Source of the DNA: Rossellomorea aquimaris
GTDB taxonomy: Bacteria > Bacillota > Bacilli > Bacillales > Bacillaceae_B
Reading direction: 5' to 3'
NCBI RefSeq assembly: GCF_035590735.1
Contig: NZ_CP141595.1
Coordinates: 1,173,001 to 1,237,000, forward strand
DNA length: 64,000 nt
Shown in pieces: positions 1 to 7,897 of the stretch (the first letter of the stretch is position 1; each line of letters opens with the position of its first letter). Under the pieces are notes generated by a model. That model made no database searches. It was not told where the DNA came from and saw nothing but the letters and a program-made list of their open reading frames with translations. The position numbers and the translations under genes were made by a program.

Positions 1-177
1 GTGGCCGGGACCACTCTAACAGTTTGGAAATCAAGCTTGCAAGCATTACCGGTAGTAGCTATAGGTCTAGTGTTAGGACAAGCTTTATTCAGCAAAATCA
101 ATCAAAAAATCTTTCAGATCTTTACCTATGTCCTACTCCTATTTACGGGAATCTATCTGCTGATAGAAAGCATTTAA
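1..177 (+). CDS. TauE/SafE-family permease, C-terminal fragment
   Basis: The window opens inside a gene read in frame 1 that ends at the TAA at 175-177. The 58 visible residues are hydrophobic. They run LPVVAIGLVLGQALFSKI, a short polar break (NQK), then a final membrane helix (FTYVLLLFTGIYLLIE). The glycine-rich helix followed by a basic turn and a last hydrophobic helix at the extreme C terminus is typical of the sulfite/organosulfur exporter TauE/SafE family (DUF81). These are polytopic inner-membrane permeases whose substrate is usually unknown. The 5' part lies outside the window, so length, start and neighbours cannot be judged. A repeat-type hairpin follows five bases after the stop and probably ends the transcript. 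Confidence 0.6.
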   Translation: MAGTTLTVWKSSLQALPVVAIGLVLGQALFSKINQKIFQIFTYVLLLFTGIYLLIESI

Positions 178-182
178 TTTTA

Positions 183-253
183 GAGGGACGGACCTCCATA
201 AAGTATAAGCCTTGTACTTAATAAGGTTTATCCTGATTGGAGGTCCGTCCCTC
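183..253. repeat. GAGGGACGGACCTC hairpin pair (possible bidirectional terminator)
   Basis: The left arm GAGGGACGGACCTCCA (183-198) pairs perfectly with TGGAGGTCCGTCCCTC (238-253) across a 39-nt AT-rich loop. It lies between the converging ends of the TauE fragment (+) and the DUF488 gene (-), five bases from one stop and four from the other. It is the first of many copies of a dispersed family in this window. A terminator role is inferred from position; there is no long T tract. Confidence 0.75.
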
Positions 254-257
254 ATTA

Positions 258-614
258 TTATAAATCGTCTAATACTTCTTTTAACACAACGGCATGGTTG
301 TGCCGCTCATCCTTTGCACCGTAGAGAAGGACTAAGCGTTCGTTAGCAGACATTTCCTTCAGTTGCTTCAGCTTCTTTTGTTTTTCATCATCTTGATTGA
401 GTTCTTCTTTGTAGGCTTTTTTAAATTCCTCGAACTTTTCCTCCTCATGATTAAACCATTTTCTTAATGATGGACTTGGCGTAATTTCCTTCATCCACTC
501 ATCCAAGTGGGCATCCTCTTTTGAAATTCCACGTGGCCAAACCCGGTCAATCAAAATGCGATGACCGCCTAATTGGGGAGGTTCATCATAAATTCTCTTT
601 AGAACGATAGACAT
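258..614 (-). CDS. DUF488 (YeaO-like) family protein
   Basis: This is a 118-residue soluble protein. The N-terminal signature LKRIYDEPPQLGGHRILIDR, followed by VWPRGISKE, is the hallmark of the short YeaO-type DUF488 family. A basic/acidic helical middle (about residues 55-85) and a C-terminal ERLVLLYGAKDERHNHAVVL block complete the domain. Family size is about 115-120 residues, so the gene looks complete. A GGAGGAAG ribosome site sits 7 nt before the ATG. The biochemical role of the family is not established. Genes on both sides are unrelated and face other ways, so it is probably transcribed alone. Function should be left open. Confidence 0.85.
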   Translation of the reverse strand: MSIVLKRIYDEPPQLGGHRILIDRVWPRGISKEDAHLDEWMKEITPSPSLRKWFNHEEEKFEEFKKAYKEELNQDDEKQKKLKQLKEMSANERLVLLYGAKDERHNHAVVLKEVLDDL

Positions 615-1043
615 CCATCTTCCTCCAATCCTTGTTCAATTACTTTAAGGATAAATTGAATCGAAGAATGAAGCAAAGATCTTTTATCTTTAGTTTCTCG
701 GGAAAAGGTACATAAAGGATTAGAAACTCCGCATATATTAAATGAATTACTTTATAGCCTGACCGAGTTTTAAAAGTTATTGAAGGTCCGTCCCTCTTCT
801 AAATAATAATTTGATGAAATGGGGTAATTACACATGGGTGTTTACATTTCGCCGGGGAGGATGATTATCTTTTGAATATACGGAGTAGAAATACAAAGCA
901 CCTGAGTCGAATCTTCAGCCATGAAATCAAGAGTTTGCCGGCAATAACAATGACCCCAAAGACGATTGTCATGGATTCGTTCAAAGAGCGTTCTGGACTG
1001 CCACTACAACCTCATAAGTTTTCTTTGCAATAGCGGCAGGATC
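615..1043. other. intergenic stretch with a solitary repeat arm
   Basis: About 430 bases separate the divergent DUF488 and LysE-type genes. It carries one unpaired AAGGTCCGTCCCTC arm at 783-796. I see no convincing ORF, RNA gene or strong promoter. Part of it (966-1043) is open in frame with the LysE gene but lacks family-like sequence and a ribosome site. Confidence 0.5.
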
Positions 1044-1664
1044 ATGATTGATACCATGTTATTTTTAAAGAGTCTCATCATAGGAGTCACCATTGCTGCT
1101 CCTGTCGGTCCTGTCGGTATCCTTTGTATTCAGCGGACATTGACATATGGGAGAAGGACAGGTTTTGTTTCGGGCTTGGGGGCTGCCACTGCAGATGCGC
1201 TATACGGGTTGGTCGCTGTCATGGGGCTTACGATTGTTTCCGACTTCCTTCTTGATCACCAATTTTGGATTCAATTATGGGGAGGGGTATTTCTATTCTT
1301 ATTGGGATGGAAGACATTCACTGCACAGCCGGCACCATTTATGAATGGTGAATCGCAAGCCACTTCTTCTTTGAAAGGATTCTTCTCAGTCCTTTTTTTG
1401 ACGCTTACGAATCCGATGACCGTCCTTGCATTTATCGCCATCTTTGGGGTCTTCCGCGTAACCGGTTCTGATGGCAGCGTAGTATCCGCATTGCTCGTGG
1501 TTTTTGGTGTCTTTTGCGGATCGGCTTTGTGGTGGGGGGCGGTTGCCTTGGTAGGCGGATGGTTAAGCAGTCGGATTGAATCAGACTCGTTAACGATGAT
1601 CAATCGGGTGGCGGGAATCATCATTACGATATTCAGTTCGTATATTCTCATTGACTTGATTTAA
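1044..1664 (+). CDS. LysE/RhtB-family amino-acid exporter
   Basis: A polytopic membrane protein of about 206 residues. The N terminus holds the LysE signature: first helix FLKSLIIGVTIAAPVGPVGI, then the QRTLTYGRRTGFVSGLGAA loop and helix. Five or six hydrophobic segments follow, as expected of exporters that expel amino acids or related small molecules through the cytoplasmic membrane. The reading frame is open back to 966, but the upstream 26 residues look like untranslated sequence. I chose the ATG at 1044, which has an AGGA a few bases upstream; an ATG at 1056 is possible. A GGAGGGACGGACCTCC repeat hairpin begins 12 nt after the stop. Substrate cannot be inferred from the neighbours. Confidence 0.85.
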   Translation: MIDTMLFLKSLIIGVTIAAPVGPVGILCIQRTLTYGRRTGFVSGLGAATADALYGLVAVMGLTIVSDFLLDHQFWIQLWGGVFLFLLGWKTFTAQPAPFMNGESQATSSLKGFFSVLFLTLTNPMTVLAFIAIFGVFRVTGSDGSVVSALLVVFGVFCGSALWWGAVALVGGWLSSRIESDSLTMINRVAGIIITIFSSYILIDLI

Positions 1665-1675
1665 TTTCTGATTTT

Positions 1676-1748
1676 GGAGGGACGGACCTCCAATCCTCCT
1701 ATGAACCCCAAATTCCAACTATATAATGAATTAGAGGTCCGTCCCTCT
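1676..1748. repeat. GAGGGACGGACCTC hairpin pair between convergent genes
   Basis: Left arm GGAGGGACGGACCTCC at 1676-1691 and right arm AGAGGTCCGTCCCTCT at 1733-1748 share a 14-bp complementary core across a 41-nt loop. The pair lies between the LysE-type gene (+, stop 1664) and the HxlR gene (-, stop 1750), so it can act as a terminator for both. Confidence 0.75.
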
Positions 1749-1749
1749 C

Positions 1750-2082
1750 CTAAAACTCACCATGCTCCTTACCCCAGACATGCATTTGCTTGAGGATCGG
1801 CATTAGGGTCAAACCTAATTCCGTCATGGAGTATTCTACTTTTGGGGGGATGGTATCGTACTGGGTTCGATTGATGAAGCCGTCTTCTTCGAGTTCTTTT
1901 AGTTGCTGGCTCAGTACTTTATGGGCTACGCCAGGTAGTAACCTGCGCAATTCGTTGTACCTGAGAGTACCGTCTGTCCCTAAATGCCAAAGGATAACCG
2001 TTTTCCATTTTCCTCCGATTTTCTTCAGTGTGTATTCAATCGAGCACTTCAATCTTCCTTCTTGATCTATGGGCGTATCCAT
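1750..2082 (-). CDS. HxlR-family winged-helix transcriptional regulator
   Basis: 110 residues, the usual HxlR length. Near the N terminus CSIEYTLKKIGGKWKTVILW matches the family start: a Cys about 13 residues in, then the GGKWK-hxxLxxL helix. Next come the recognition region LRYNELRRLLPGVAHKVLSQ and the wing region RTQYDTIPPKVEYSMTELG. Members bind DNA as dimers, and many sense electrophiles or oxidants through the conserved Cys. The gene is divergent from a VOC/glyoxalase-fold gene with a near-palindrome between them (2100-2115), the normal arrangement for an HxlR regulator controlling a detoxification enzyme. The inducer is not predictable from sequence. Confidence 0.9.
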   Translation of the reverse strand: MDTPIDQEGRLKCSIEYTLKKIGGKWKTVILWHLGTDGTLRYNELRRLLPGVAHKVLSQQLKELEEDGFINRTQYDTIPPKVEYSMTELGLTLMPILKQMHVWGKEHGEF

Positions 2083-2099
2083 CTTTGCCTCAGTCCTTT

Positions 2100-2115
2100 C
2101 TTACCTAAAGGTTAG
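2100..2115. promoter_or_regulatory. candidate HxlR operator
   Basis: CTTACCTAAAGGTTAG is a 16-bp near-palindrome (CTnACC-TAAA-GGTnAG) lying 18 nt upstream of the HxlR start codon and upstream of the divergent VOC promoter. The position and dyad fit HxlR-family operators. Assignment is by context only. Confidence 0.45.
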
Positions 2116-2137
2116 TTTCTCACAAAAAAGTGCATTC

Positions 2138-2166
2138 TTACATTTATCCTCTCAACTTCGTATAAT
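2138..2166 (+). promoter_or_regulatory. sigma-A-type promoter for the VOC gene
   Basis: TTACAT at 2138-2143, a 17-nt spacer and a perfect TATAAT at 2161-2166, about 50 nt before the VOC start codon. Confidence 0.6.
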
Positions 2167-2214
2167 GAAGACGTGTCAGATGAAACTAATCAAAAAGAGG
2201 AGGAATTTATTACG

Positions 2215-2709
2215 ATGTTACCATATCCAAGATCGTTTTCTCATATTGGACTATCCGTCCCAAATCTCGAAGAGGCCATTGCATTTTACAGAGAGGTGTT
2301 CGGATGGTACACCATCATGGAGCCTTCCGATGTGGAAAATGATGATACACCAATCGGGCAGATGTGCCGTGATGTATTCGGGAGTGATTGGGAGAAGTTC
2401 AGAATTGCTCACCTGGCAACGGGTGATAAAATCGGAGTGGAGCTGTTTGAGTTCCCTCACAATGAAAAGCCGGAGAATAACTTCGAGTATTGGAAAACAG
2501 GACTATTCCATTTCTGTATCCAGGACCCTGATGTAGAGGGCGTGGTTGAAAAAATCAAACAGCACGGCGGTAAACAACGCATGCCGATCCGTGAGTATTA
2601 TCCAGGGGAAAAGCCTTACCGCATGGTGTATGTAGAAGATCCGTTCGGGAATATTTTTGAGGTTTATTCACACAGCTATGAATTAACGTATTCAGATGGG
2701 GCTTACTGA
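2215..2709 (+). CDS. VOC-superfamily (glyoxalase/bleomycin-resistance fold) protein
   Basis: A protein of about 164 residues made of two beta-alpha-beta-beta-beta modules. The first starts SFSHIGLSVPNLEEAIAFYR, where the His is a likely metal ligand. The second ends FHFCIQDPDVEGVVEKIKQH and then RMVYVEDPFGNIFEVYSH, where PFGNIFEVYSH carries the family's terminal Glu ligand. Such proteins are metal-dependent lyases, isomerases, dioxygenases or thiol transferases acting on small reactive molecules. The ATG at 2215 is chosen because of the GAGGAGGA site just upstream; an upstream in-frame ATG at 2173 has none. It faces the HxlR regulator across a shared control region, so a regulated detoxification or modification role is likely. 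The substrate is unknown. Confidence 0.85.
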   Translation: MLPYPRSFSHIGLSVPNLEEAIAFYREVFGWYTIMEPSDVENDDTPIGQMCRDVFGSDWEKFRIAHLATGDKIGVELFEFPHNEKPENNFEYWKTGLFHFCIQDPDVEGVVEKIKQHGGKQRMPIREYYPGEKPYRMVYVEDPFGNIFEVYSHSYELTYSDGAY

Positions 2710-2721
2710 TCAATTAATGAG

Positions 2722-2753
2722 GGCACGTTCAATGCAGAACGTGTCTTTTTTTA
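2722..2753 (+). terminator. intrinsic terminator after the VOC gene
   Basis: A GGCACGTTC / GAACGTGTC stem with an AATGCA loop runs into a T7 tract, 12 nt after the VOC stop. Confidence 0.85.
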
Positions 2754-2829
2754 TTGAAATAGAGGTTTTCCTTCCCCGGTGAAGAATCCTATAAAGATGC
2801 TTCTATTCAGTAAAGAGAGGAAAGCAACA

Positions 2830-3294
2830 ATGAAAATATTGGAGTTGCAAAAGAATTCAAGTATTTTTGAGGATGCAGTGAAAGCTTTCTGGGAACAGTG
2901 GGGAAGTGAGGAAAATTACAGGTTCTATCACGATTGTATGTTTCATTCCTGCCGTACCGAAGAGGACTTACCGCGGTTTTATATCGCCTTACAGGAAGAA
3001 CAAATCATTGGGACATACGCGCTGCTCAGAAACGATCTGAATAGTAGGCAAGACCTGTTTCCATGGTTTGCTTGCCTCTACATTGACCCGGATCACAGAG
3101 GGAAAGGACTTGGTTCGAGCCTCCTCGATCATGCATTAAGGAAAGCATATGAAAAAGGCTACAAACATCTATACCTAACAACGGATCTGGAAGATTATTA
3201 TGAAAAATACGGATGGACTCACACGACAGAAGCCATTGGACTGAGCGGTGGTTCCATGAATGTCTACCAAAAAGCAACAGATCAAACTTCTTGA
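2830..3294 (+). CDS. GNAT-family N-acetyltransferase
   Basis: 154 residues with a single GNAT fold. Motif A is clear: LYIDPDHRGKGLGSSLLDHA, with the R/Q-x-x-G-x-G/A pyrophosphate-binding loop as HRGKGLG. It is followed by the GYKHLYLTTD strand and the YEKYGW tail typical of motif B. These enzymes transfer acetyl from acetyl-CoA to an amine; the acceptor cannot be read from the sequence. An in-frame ATG lies upstream at 2779, but only the ATG at 2830 has a good ribosome site (GAGAGG about 8 nt before). It is monocistronic, with a hairpin at 3301-3353. Confidence 0.85.
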   Translation: MKILELQKNSSIFEDAVKAFWEQWGSEENYRFYHDCMFHSCRTEEDLPRFYIALQEEQIIGTYALLRNDLNSRQDLFPWFACLYIDPDHRGKGLGSSLLDHALRKAYEKGYKHLYLTTDLEDYYEKYGWTHTTEAIGLSGGSMNVYQKATDQTS

Positions 3295-3300
3295 AAATCA

Positions 3301-3353
3301 AAAAAGCAGCAAGGCATGCGTGAGAAATTCACCCATTGTCTTGCTGCTTTTTT
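3301..3353 (+). terminator. terminator hairpin between GNAT and brnQ (convergent)
   Basis: AAAAAGCAGCAAG (3301-3313) pairs with CTTGCTGCTTTTT (3340-3352), a 13-bp stem ending in T residues. It lies just after the GNAT stop and touches the brnQ stop codon at 3352-3354. The stem can serve both strands. Confidence 0.8.
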
Positions 3354-4668
3354 AGAGGTCCGTCCCTCTCAAGGTGATCTTCCTTTGGGAGAGGTCTATG
3401 GCATACCCAATTACGATGGCAACGAGGGTAGGCAGGGTCCAGGCCAGGCCATTTTCACTTAGGGGAAGGAATCCGAGGATAGCATGAATTCCTTCCATTT
3501 GAATTTTTAGCGTCATCAGCATTTCGTAAAAGGCAAATAATGTTGCGACCCCAACCCCAAACACATACATTCTCTTACTCTCCCCAAAGAAATACTGGAA
3601 AAGAGAGAGGACTACAAGCACAATAGCTACAGGATAAATCAGAACGAGTAACGGTGTAGCCACTTTCAATATCAAATTCAGTCCGAGATTGGTCACAGCC
3701 AACCCGATGAGGATGAAAATCATTACATAAGTCTTATATGAATATCTTGGGAAATTTTCATTGAAAAAACGTCCGCATGCATTGATGAGGCCGATGCAGG
3801 TCGTTAAACAAGCAATCATCACTATGGCGCCGAATAGCACATTCCCGCTGTATCCAAATAATTGATGAGAAGCTAGAACCAATATTTCTGCCCCATTTTG
3901 AAGCGGCTCTTCATGGGGAACAACACGACCGATCCAGCCGAGTGAAAGGTACACCATGATTAAGCCGACTGCTGCAATCATTCCTGAACTGATTGTCCCT
4001 CTTATCAGATCCCTTTTATCCGTCGCTCCTTTATCTTTCAATCCATTGATGATGACAATCCCGAAGGCGAGGGCTGCCACTGCATCCATGGTGAAGTACC
4101 CTTCAAGAAACCCTTTGAGAAACGGATCGGACTGGAAGTTTTCAGTTGCTTGAGCGTCCGTATAATCAAAGATCATAAATGCCCGTACACATAATATCGC
4201 TAATACAATGAGCAAGGCAGGCGTTAAAAACTGCCCGACAAGATCAATCACTTTTTTGGGATTGATACTGAGCAAGTAGGTCAATCCGAAAAAGACGAGG
4301 GAGAATAAGAATAAGGGTAATCGTCCTTCCACACTGATCACTTGCATAAAGCCTAACTCATAGGCCACATTCGACGCCCTTGGTATACCGTAAAGTGCTC
4401 CAATCGACATATAAATGACGATGGCGAACACAAGTCCAAAGACAGGATGAACCCGTTGGCCAATTGACAATAATCCGTTAGTAGATAACGAAACGGAAAT
4501 GATCGTTAAAAAAGGCAGGAACACTGCTGTTAAAATAAACCCGGCAATTGCGGCGGCAAAGTAGCCTCCAGATTCCATTCCAAGATAAGGCGGGAATATT
4601 AAATTCCCTGCTCCAAAAAATAGAGAAAATAGCATAAAACCTGAAACCAGCACATCTTTCTTTCTCAA
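3352..4668 (-). CDS. brnQ: branched-chain amino acid:cation symporter BrnQ
   Basis: 438 residues with about 12 membrane helices. The N terminus GFMLFSLFFGAGNLIFPPYL is the LIVCS (BrnQ/BraB) signature, and ALAFGIVIINGLKDKG and ACLTTCIGLINACGRFF are further family blocks. Members import Leu, Ile and Val with Na+ or H+. The start codon is TTG (plus-strand CAA at 4666-4668), seven bases after GGAGG. The last residues, RGTDL, are encoded by a copy of the dispersed GAGGGACGGACCTC repeat, which also supplies the TAA stop, so the native C terminus has been overwritten or extended by the repeat. The leader carries a promoter and an attenuator-like hairpin pair. Confidence 0.95.
   Translation of the reverse strand: MRKKDVLVSGFMLFSLFFGAGNLIFPPYLGMESGGYFAAAIAGFILTAVFLPFLTIISVSLSTNGLLSIGQRVHPVFGLVFAIVIYMSIGALYGIPRASNVAYELGFMQVISVEGRLPLFLFSLVFFGLTYLLSINPKKVIDLVGQFLTPALLIVLAILCVRAFMIFDYTDAQATENFQSDPFLKGFLEGYFTMDAVAALAFGIVIINGLKDKGATDKRDLIRGTISSGMIAAVGLIMVYLSLGWIGRVVPHEEPLQNGAEILVLASHQLFGYSGNVLFGAIVMIACLTTCIGLINACGRFFNENFPRYSYKTYVMIFILIGLAVTNLGLNLILKVATPLLVLIYPVAIVLVVLSLFQYFFGESKRMYVFGVGVATLFAFYEMLMTLKIQMEGIHAILGFLPLSENGLAWTLPTLVAIVIGYAIDLSQRKITLRGTDL
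3354..3369. repeat. solitary repeat arm inside the 3' end of brnQ
   Basis: AGAGGTCCGTCCCTCT lies wholly within the coding end of brnQ on the minus strand and specifies the last residues plus the stop codon. There is no partner arm nearby. Confidence 0.8.
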
Positions 4669-4733
4669 AAAAAAACCTCCAAATCCTTACCAATCCATGA
4701 TAGCTTCTATTGATTATTCTGATTATTTCACAT

Positions 4734-4777
4734 AAAAAAACCCGCCCCTGACCAGGGACGAGTTATATTTTCTCGTC
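4734..4777 (-). promoter_or_regulatory. attenuator-like alternative hairpins in the brnQ leader
   Basis: Read on the minus strand, GACGAG (4772-4777) can pair with CTCGTC (4757-4762). The same CTCGTC can instead form CTCGTCCCT-GGTC-AGGGGCGGG (4762-4741), a 9-bp stem with two wobbles, followed directly by a T7 tract (4740-4734). The two structures are mutually exclusive, the classic antiterminator/terminator layout, and lie 66 nt before the start codon and just after a strong promoter. The T-box AGGGTGGnACCGCG element is absent and the upstream leader is only about 15 nt, so the sensing mechanism is unknown. Confidence 0.6.
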
Positions 4778-4799
4778 GTGGAATTTAATTATTAAACAC

Positions 4800-4828
4800 A
4801 ATCTAGCATAGGAAGAAAGCGCAGTCAA
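4800..4828 (-). promoter_or_regulatory. sigma-A promoter of brnQ
   Basis: On the minus strand TTGACT (4828-4823), a 17-nt spacer and TAGATT (4805-4800). Transcription would start near 4793, just upstream of the attenuator-like hairpins. Confidence 0.7.
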
Positions 4829-4970
4829 TAAGTTTTCCTAATATAATATCAATTTCTATTTTTCTAGATTTATTTAATTATTTCAATCAGTAAAAAATGT
4901 ATTAATTGGAACTTTTATCAAGTTTAAACGTATGTAAGGTACTGATTCTTTAAAAAAGGGGAGTTTTAAA

Positions 4971-5255
4971 ATGGATATTAGCTTTTTCTGGATAGCAGCG
5001 GGGCTTACGGCATTAGGATATTTCATTGGGGACGGGCTAAAGAACTTTGGTAATCCGAAAGCAAGTTTCTCTGATTATCCCACGTTGATAAAAGAAAAAG
5101 ATTTGCATCTGCATGTAGGTCTGACGAAAGAAGAAGTCGTTGAATTGCTACACAAATTTCCTGAGGCTCCAAAAGTGGAGCTGAATGGGACGACTTATTA
5201 TCCTTATCAGAGGTTTATGGAGTGGATGTCATCTGGTGAGATTTATAAGAAGTGA
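4971..5255 (+). CDS. small membrane-anchored protein of unknown function
   Basis: 94 residues. One N-terminal hydrophobic segment (about residues 4-20, FFWIAAGLTALGYFIG) is followed by a soluble tail of about 70 residues. The tail holds a helix-rich stretch, GLTKEEVVELLHKFPEAPKV, and an aromatic end, YYPYQRFMEWM. The tail resembles small winged-helix or excisionase-like modules in spacing, but I would not assign DNA binding. A GGGGAG site lies 8 nt before the ATG. It is divergent from brnQ and ends at a strong shared terminator with gabD. I do not recognise a named family. Confidence 0.75.
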   Translation: MDISFFWIAAGLTALGYFIGDGLKNFGNPKASFSDYPTLIKEKDLHLHVGLTKEEVVELLHKFPEAPKVELNGTTYYPYQRFMEWMSSGEIYKK

Positions 5256-5273
5256 TATTAGTATTTACAGAAA

Positions 5274-5301
5274 AAAGGCACACAATTACAAGTGTGCCTT
5301 T
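5274..5301. terminator. bidirectional terminator between the small protein gene and gabD
   Basis: AAAGGCACAC (5274-5283) pairs with GTGTGCCTTT (5292-5301), with A and T tracts on the outer sides, so it can stop transcripts from both strands. Confidence 0.85.
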
Positions 5302-5306
5302 AATTT

Positions 5307-6725
5307 TCACAAGCCTACTGAAATATATTTAACTTCCAGATACTCTTCAATGCCATGATGTCCGCCTTCACGGCCAAGACCACTTTGCTTGAATCCGCCA
5401 AATGGGGCCTGCGGGGTGGAAGGTAATCCATCGTTCAATCCTACAATTCCATATTCCAGTTGCTCGCTGATTCGTATGCCCTTTGTGATATTTTCGGTAA
5501 ATACATAAGCAGCAAGGCCGTAGATGGAATCATTTGCCCGGTAGATGGCTTCTTCTTCTGTTTTAAACGTAGTGATGGGAGCGACTGGACCGAATGTCTC
5601 ATCTTTCATGCAAAGCATGTCATCAGTTACATCAGTAAGAACAGTTGGTTCAAAATATAACCCGCCTTTTCCTTTGCCGCCGTAGGCAATGGAAGCTCCT
5701 TTGTTTACAGCATCTTCCACGTGTTTCTGGACTTTCTCGATTGCATTTTCATCAATTAATGGGCCGATATCGACCCCTTCTTCCAGACCGTTTCCTACTT
5801 TTAAATCTTTCACTTTTTCCACCAACTTTTCCGTGAACGAATCCACGATGGATTCATGAACATAGACACGGTTGGAGCAGACGCAAGTTTGACCGGCATT
5901 TCTGAACTTCGAGGCAATGACGCCATCGACGGCTTTTTCTAAATCAGAGTCGGCCATCACGATCACAGGTGCGTGACCTCCGAGCTCCAACGATATTTTC
6001 TTGACGGTGTCAGCTGAACCTTTCATAAGGACCTTGCCGACTTCCGTTGATCCCGTGAATGTCAGTTTCCGTACACGAGTGTCTTCCATCCACGCTTCCC
6101 CGATGGATTTCGAATCACCTGTCACCACGTTAATGACACCTTTTGGGATGCCGGCTTCTTCTGCAAGTTCCGCCATTTTTAAAGCGGTCAAAGGGGTTTG
6201 GTTTGCCGGTTTAATCACGACTGTACAGCCGGTGGCGAGTGCCGGTGCAACCTTACGTGTGATCATCGCGGCAGGGAAGTTCCATGGTGTGATGACGGCT
6301 ACAACCCCGACCGGCTGCTTATGGACGAATAATCGCTTGTTTCGCTGAGTTGCCGGAATTTGTTCACCGTATACACGCTTTCCTTCTTCGGCGTACCAGG
6401 AGATGAAGCCGTTGGCATATTGGATTTCACCAGATGCTTCTTTTAACGGCTTTCCTTGCTCGATCGTCATGGTACGGGCAAGATCCTCTTTATTTTCGTT
6501 AATCAAGTCATACCATTTACGGATGAGTTCACTTCGTTCGTATGCCGAGTATTGGGACCAGGCCTTGAATGCCTCATGAGCTGCATCCACCGCCTTAGAT
6601 GCTTCTTTTTTGCCCCCATCAGGTATGGTTGCAATCACTTCTGAAGTAGCGGGATTGGTCACATCCCTTTTCGAAAGATCCGATCCTATTTGTTCTCCGT
6701 TGATGATCATATTGTAGTGTTGCAT
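5307..6725 (-). CDS. gabD: NAD(P)-dependent succinate-semialdehyde dehydrogenase
   Basis: 472 residues of the aldehyde dehydrogenase superfamily, GabD clade. Visible features are the N-terminal [15 protein letters not shown], the cofactor-binding [20 protein letters not shown] block, [16 protein letters not shown], the general-base Glu in [14 protein letters not shown], the catalytic Cys in [16 protein letters not shown], and the C-terminal [20 protein letters not shown]. The enzyme oxidises succinic semialdehyde to succinate, the last step of GABA degradation, in the cytosol. The start at 6725 has an AAAGGAGGAA site 5-6 nt upstream; the frame is open 11 codons further without one. No GABA transaminase or permease is adjacent, so it may serve general semialdehyde oxidation. 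Confidence 0.93.
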   Translation of the reverse strand: MQHYNMIINGEQIGSDLSKRDVTNPATSEVIATIPDGGKKEASKAVDAAHEAFKAWSQYSAYERSELIRKWYDLINENKEDLARTMTIEQGKPLKEASGEIQYANGFISWYAEEGKRVYGEQIPATQRNKRLFVHKQPVGVVAVITPWNFPAAMITRKVAPALATGCTVVIKPANQTPLTALKMAELAEEAGIPKGVINVVTGDSKSIGEAWMEDTRVRKLTFTGSTEVGKVLMKGSADTVKKISLELGGHAPVIVMADSDLEKAVDGVIASKFRNAGQTCVCSNRVYVHESIVDSFTEKLVEKVKDLKVGNGLEEGVDIGPLIDENAIEKVQKHVEDAVNKGASIAYGGKGKGGLYFEPTVLTDVTDDMLCMKDETFGPVAPITTFKTEEEAIYRANDSIYGLAAYVFTENITKGIRISEQLEYGIVGLNDGLPSTPQAPFGGFKQSGLGREGGHHGIEEYLEVKYISVGL

Positions 6726-6918
6726 AGTGTTCCTCCTTTTTGAAAGATAGATTCCCATATGCTTATTACTATGTAGTTTGTCTTAAATTTACAATAATGA
6801 GAGGGAAGAATCCAGTAATACACACTGTTTATTGGCGATGGGCCACCCTTTGTTTAAATACCCTAAGTAAGAGGGAAGATAAACCGTATGAAAAAAAAAC
6901 AAGGAGGCACTCATATAT

Positions 6919-7854
6919 ATGAAAGCCATTATCATCAACCAATACGGAGACAAAGAGGTATTACAGGAAAAAGAACTCGATCAGCCAGTGATTGGCGATA
7001 ATCAAATCTTATTGGAAAATCATGCAACATCGATCAACCCCATTGATTGGAAGGTGCGCGCAGGGTATTTAAAAGATATGCTCGACTTTGAATTCCCAAT
7101 CATACTTGGATGGGATGCAGCAGGTGTGATTGCCGAAACGGGTAAAAATGTTCAGGGGTTTGAAGTGGGTGACAGAGTGTTTGCTAGACCTGCGACAACA
7201 AGGGAAGGTACATATGCAGAGTATGTGGCAGTGGACGATGATCTACTAGCCAAAATGCCGGATAGCATGAGCTTTGAAGAAGCAGCGGCCATTCCCCTTG
7301 CTGGATTGACGGCTTGGCAATGCTTAGTCGATTTCGGACAAATCAAAGAAGGGGATAAGGTGCTTATACATGCTGGATCCGGTGGAGTCGGTAATTTCGC
7401 GATTCAGATTGCGAAAAGCTTCGGAGCATATGTCGCCACTACGGCAAGTGGCAAAAATGAAGAATTCGTCAAATCATTGGGTGCCGATCAATTCATCAAT
7501 TATAAAGAAGAAGATTTCAGTGAAGTGCTGCAGGATTTTGACTTAGTTCTGGATTCCATGGGTGGGGAAGTCCAATCAAACAGCTATAAGGTGCTGAAGA
7601 AAAACGGAAAACTCGTATCCATTGCACAACCTCCATCCGAAGAAGAAGCAGAGAAGTATGGCGTGAAAGCTGAATTCCTATGGCTCGATCCCAAGGGGGA
7701 GCAACTGGAGAAGCTGGCTGAATTATATGAATCGGATCAATTGAAACCTGTAATTGGTGAGACCTTCGATCTGAGTGAGCAAGGGCTGAAGGATGCCCAT
7801 GCATTGAGTGAAACTCATCATGCTCAGGGGAAGATAGTGATACGTGTTAGATAG
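6919..7854 (+). CDS. zinc-independent MDR-family NADP-dependent oxidoreductase
   Basis: 311 residues of the medium-chain dehydrogenase/reductase superfamily, quinone-oxidoreductase branch. The N-terminal GroES-like part includes NHATSINPIDWKVRAG and FPIILGWDAAGVIAETG. The Rossmann part has the nucleotide loop VLIHAGSGGVGNFAIQIAKS. The structural zinc-binding cysteine cluster of alcohol dehydrogenases is absent. Members reduce quinones or alpha,beta-unsaturated carbonyls with NADPH and protect against reactive electrophiles. An AAGGAGG site stands 12 nt before the ATG, and no better start exists downstream. It is monocistronic, ending in a perfect repeat hairpin at 7860-7889. Confidence 0.9.
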   Translation: MKAIIINQYGDKEVLQEKELDQPVIGDNQILLENHATSINPIDWKVRAGYLKDMLDFEFPIILGWDAAGVIAETGKNVQGFEVGDRVFARPATTREGTYAEYVAVDDDLLAKMPDSMSFEEAAAIPLAGLTAWQCLVDFGQIKEGDKVLIHAGSGGVGNFAIQIAKSFGAYVATTASGKNEEFVKSLGADQFINYKEEDFSEVLQDFDLVLDSMGGEVQSNSYKVLKKNGKLVSIAQPPSEEEAEKYGVKAEFLWLDPKGEQLEKLAELYESDQLKPVIGETFDLSEQGLKDAHALSETHHAQGKIVIRVR

Positions 7855-7859
7855 AGGAT

Positions 7860-7889
7860 GAGGGACGGACCTTTGTAGGTCCGTCCCTC
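7860..7889. terminator. repeat-family hairpin with T tract (terminator)
   Basis: GAGGGACGGACCT (7860-7872), loop TTGT, AGGTCCGTCCCTC (7877-7889), then ATTTTTT. It is a perfect 13-bp stem six bases after the MDR stop and nine bases from the next convergent gene. This is the copy that looks most like a true intrinsic terminator. Confidence 0.85.
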
Positions 7890-7897
7890 ATTTTTTC

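Noticed and set aside
24..221. 65-codon open frame at the left edge
   Set aside because: It is out of frame with the TauE/SafE C-terminal tail, which has membrane-protein character and ends at 177; the frame also runs into the repeat.
4669..4830. T-box riboswitch upstream of brnQ
   Set aside because: The AGGGTGGnACCGCG antiterminator bulge and specifier region are missing, and the leader is far too short. Only an attenuator-like hairpin pair remains.
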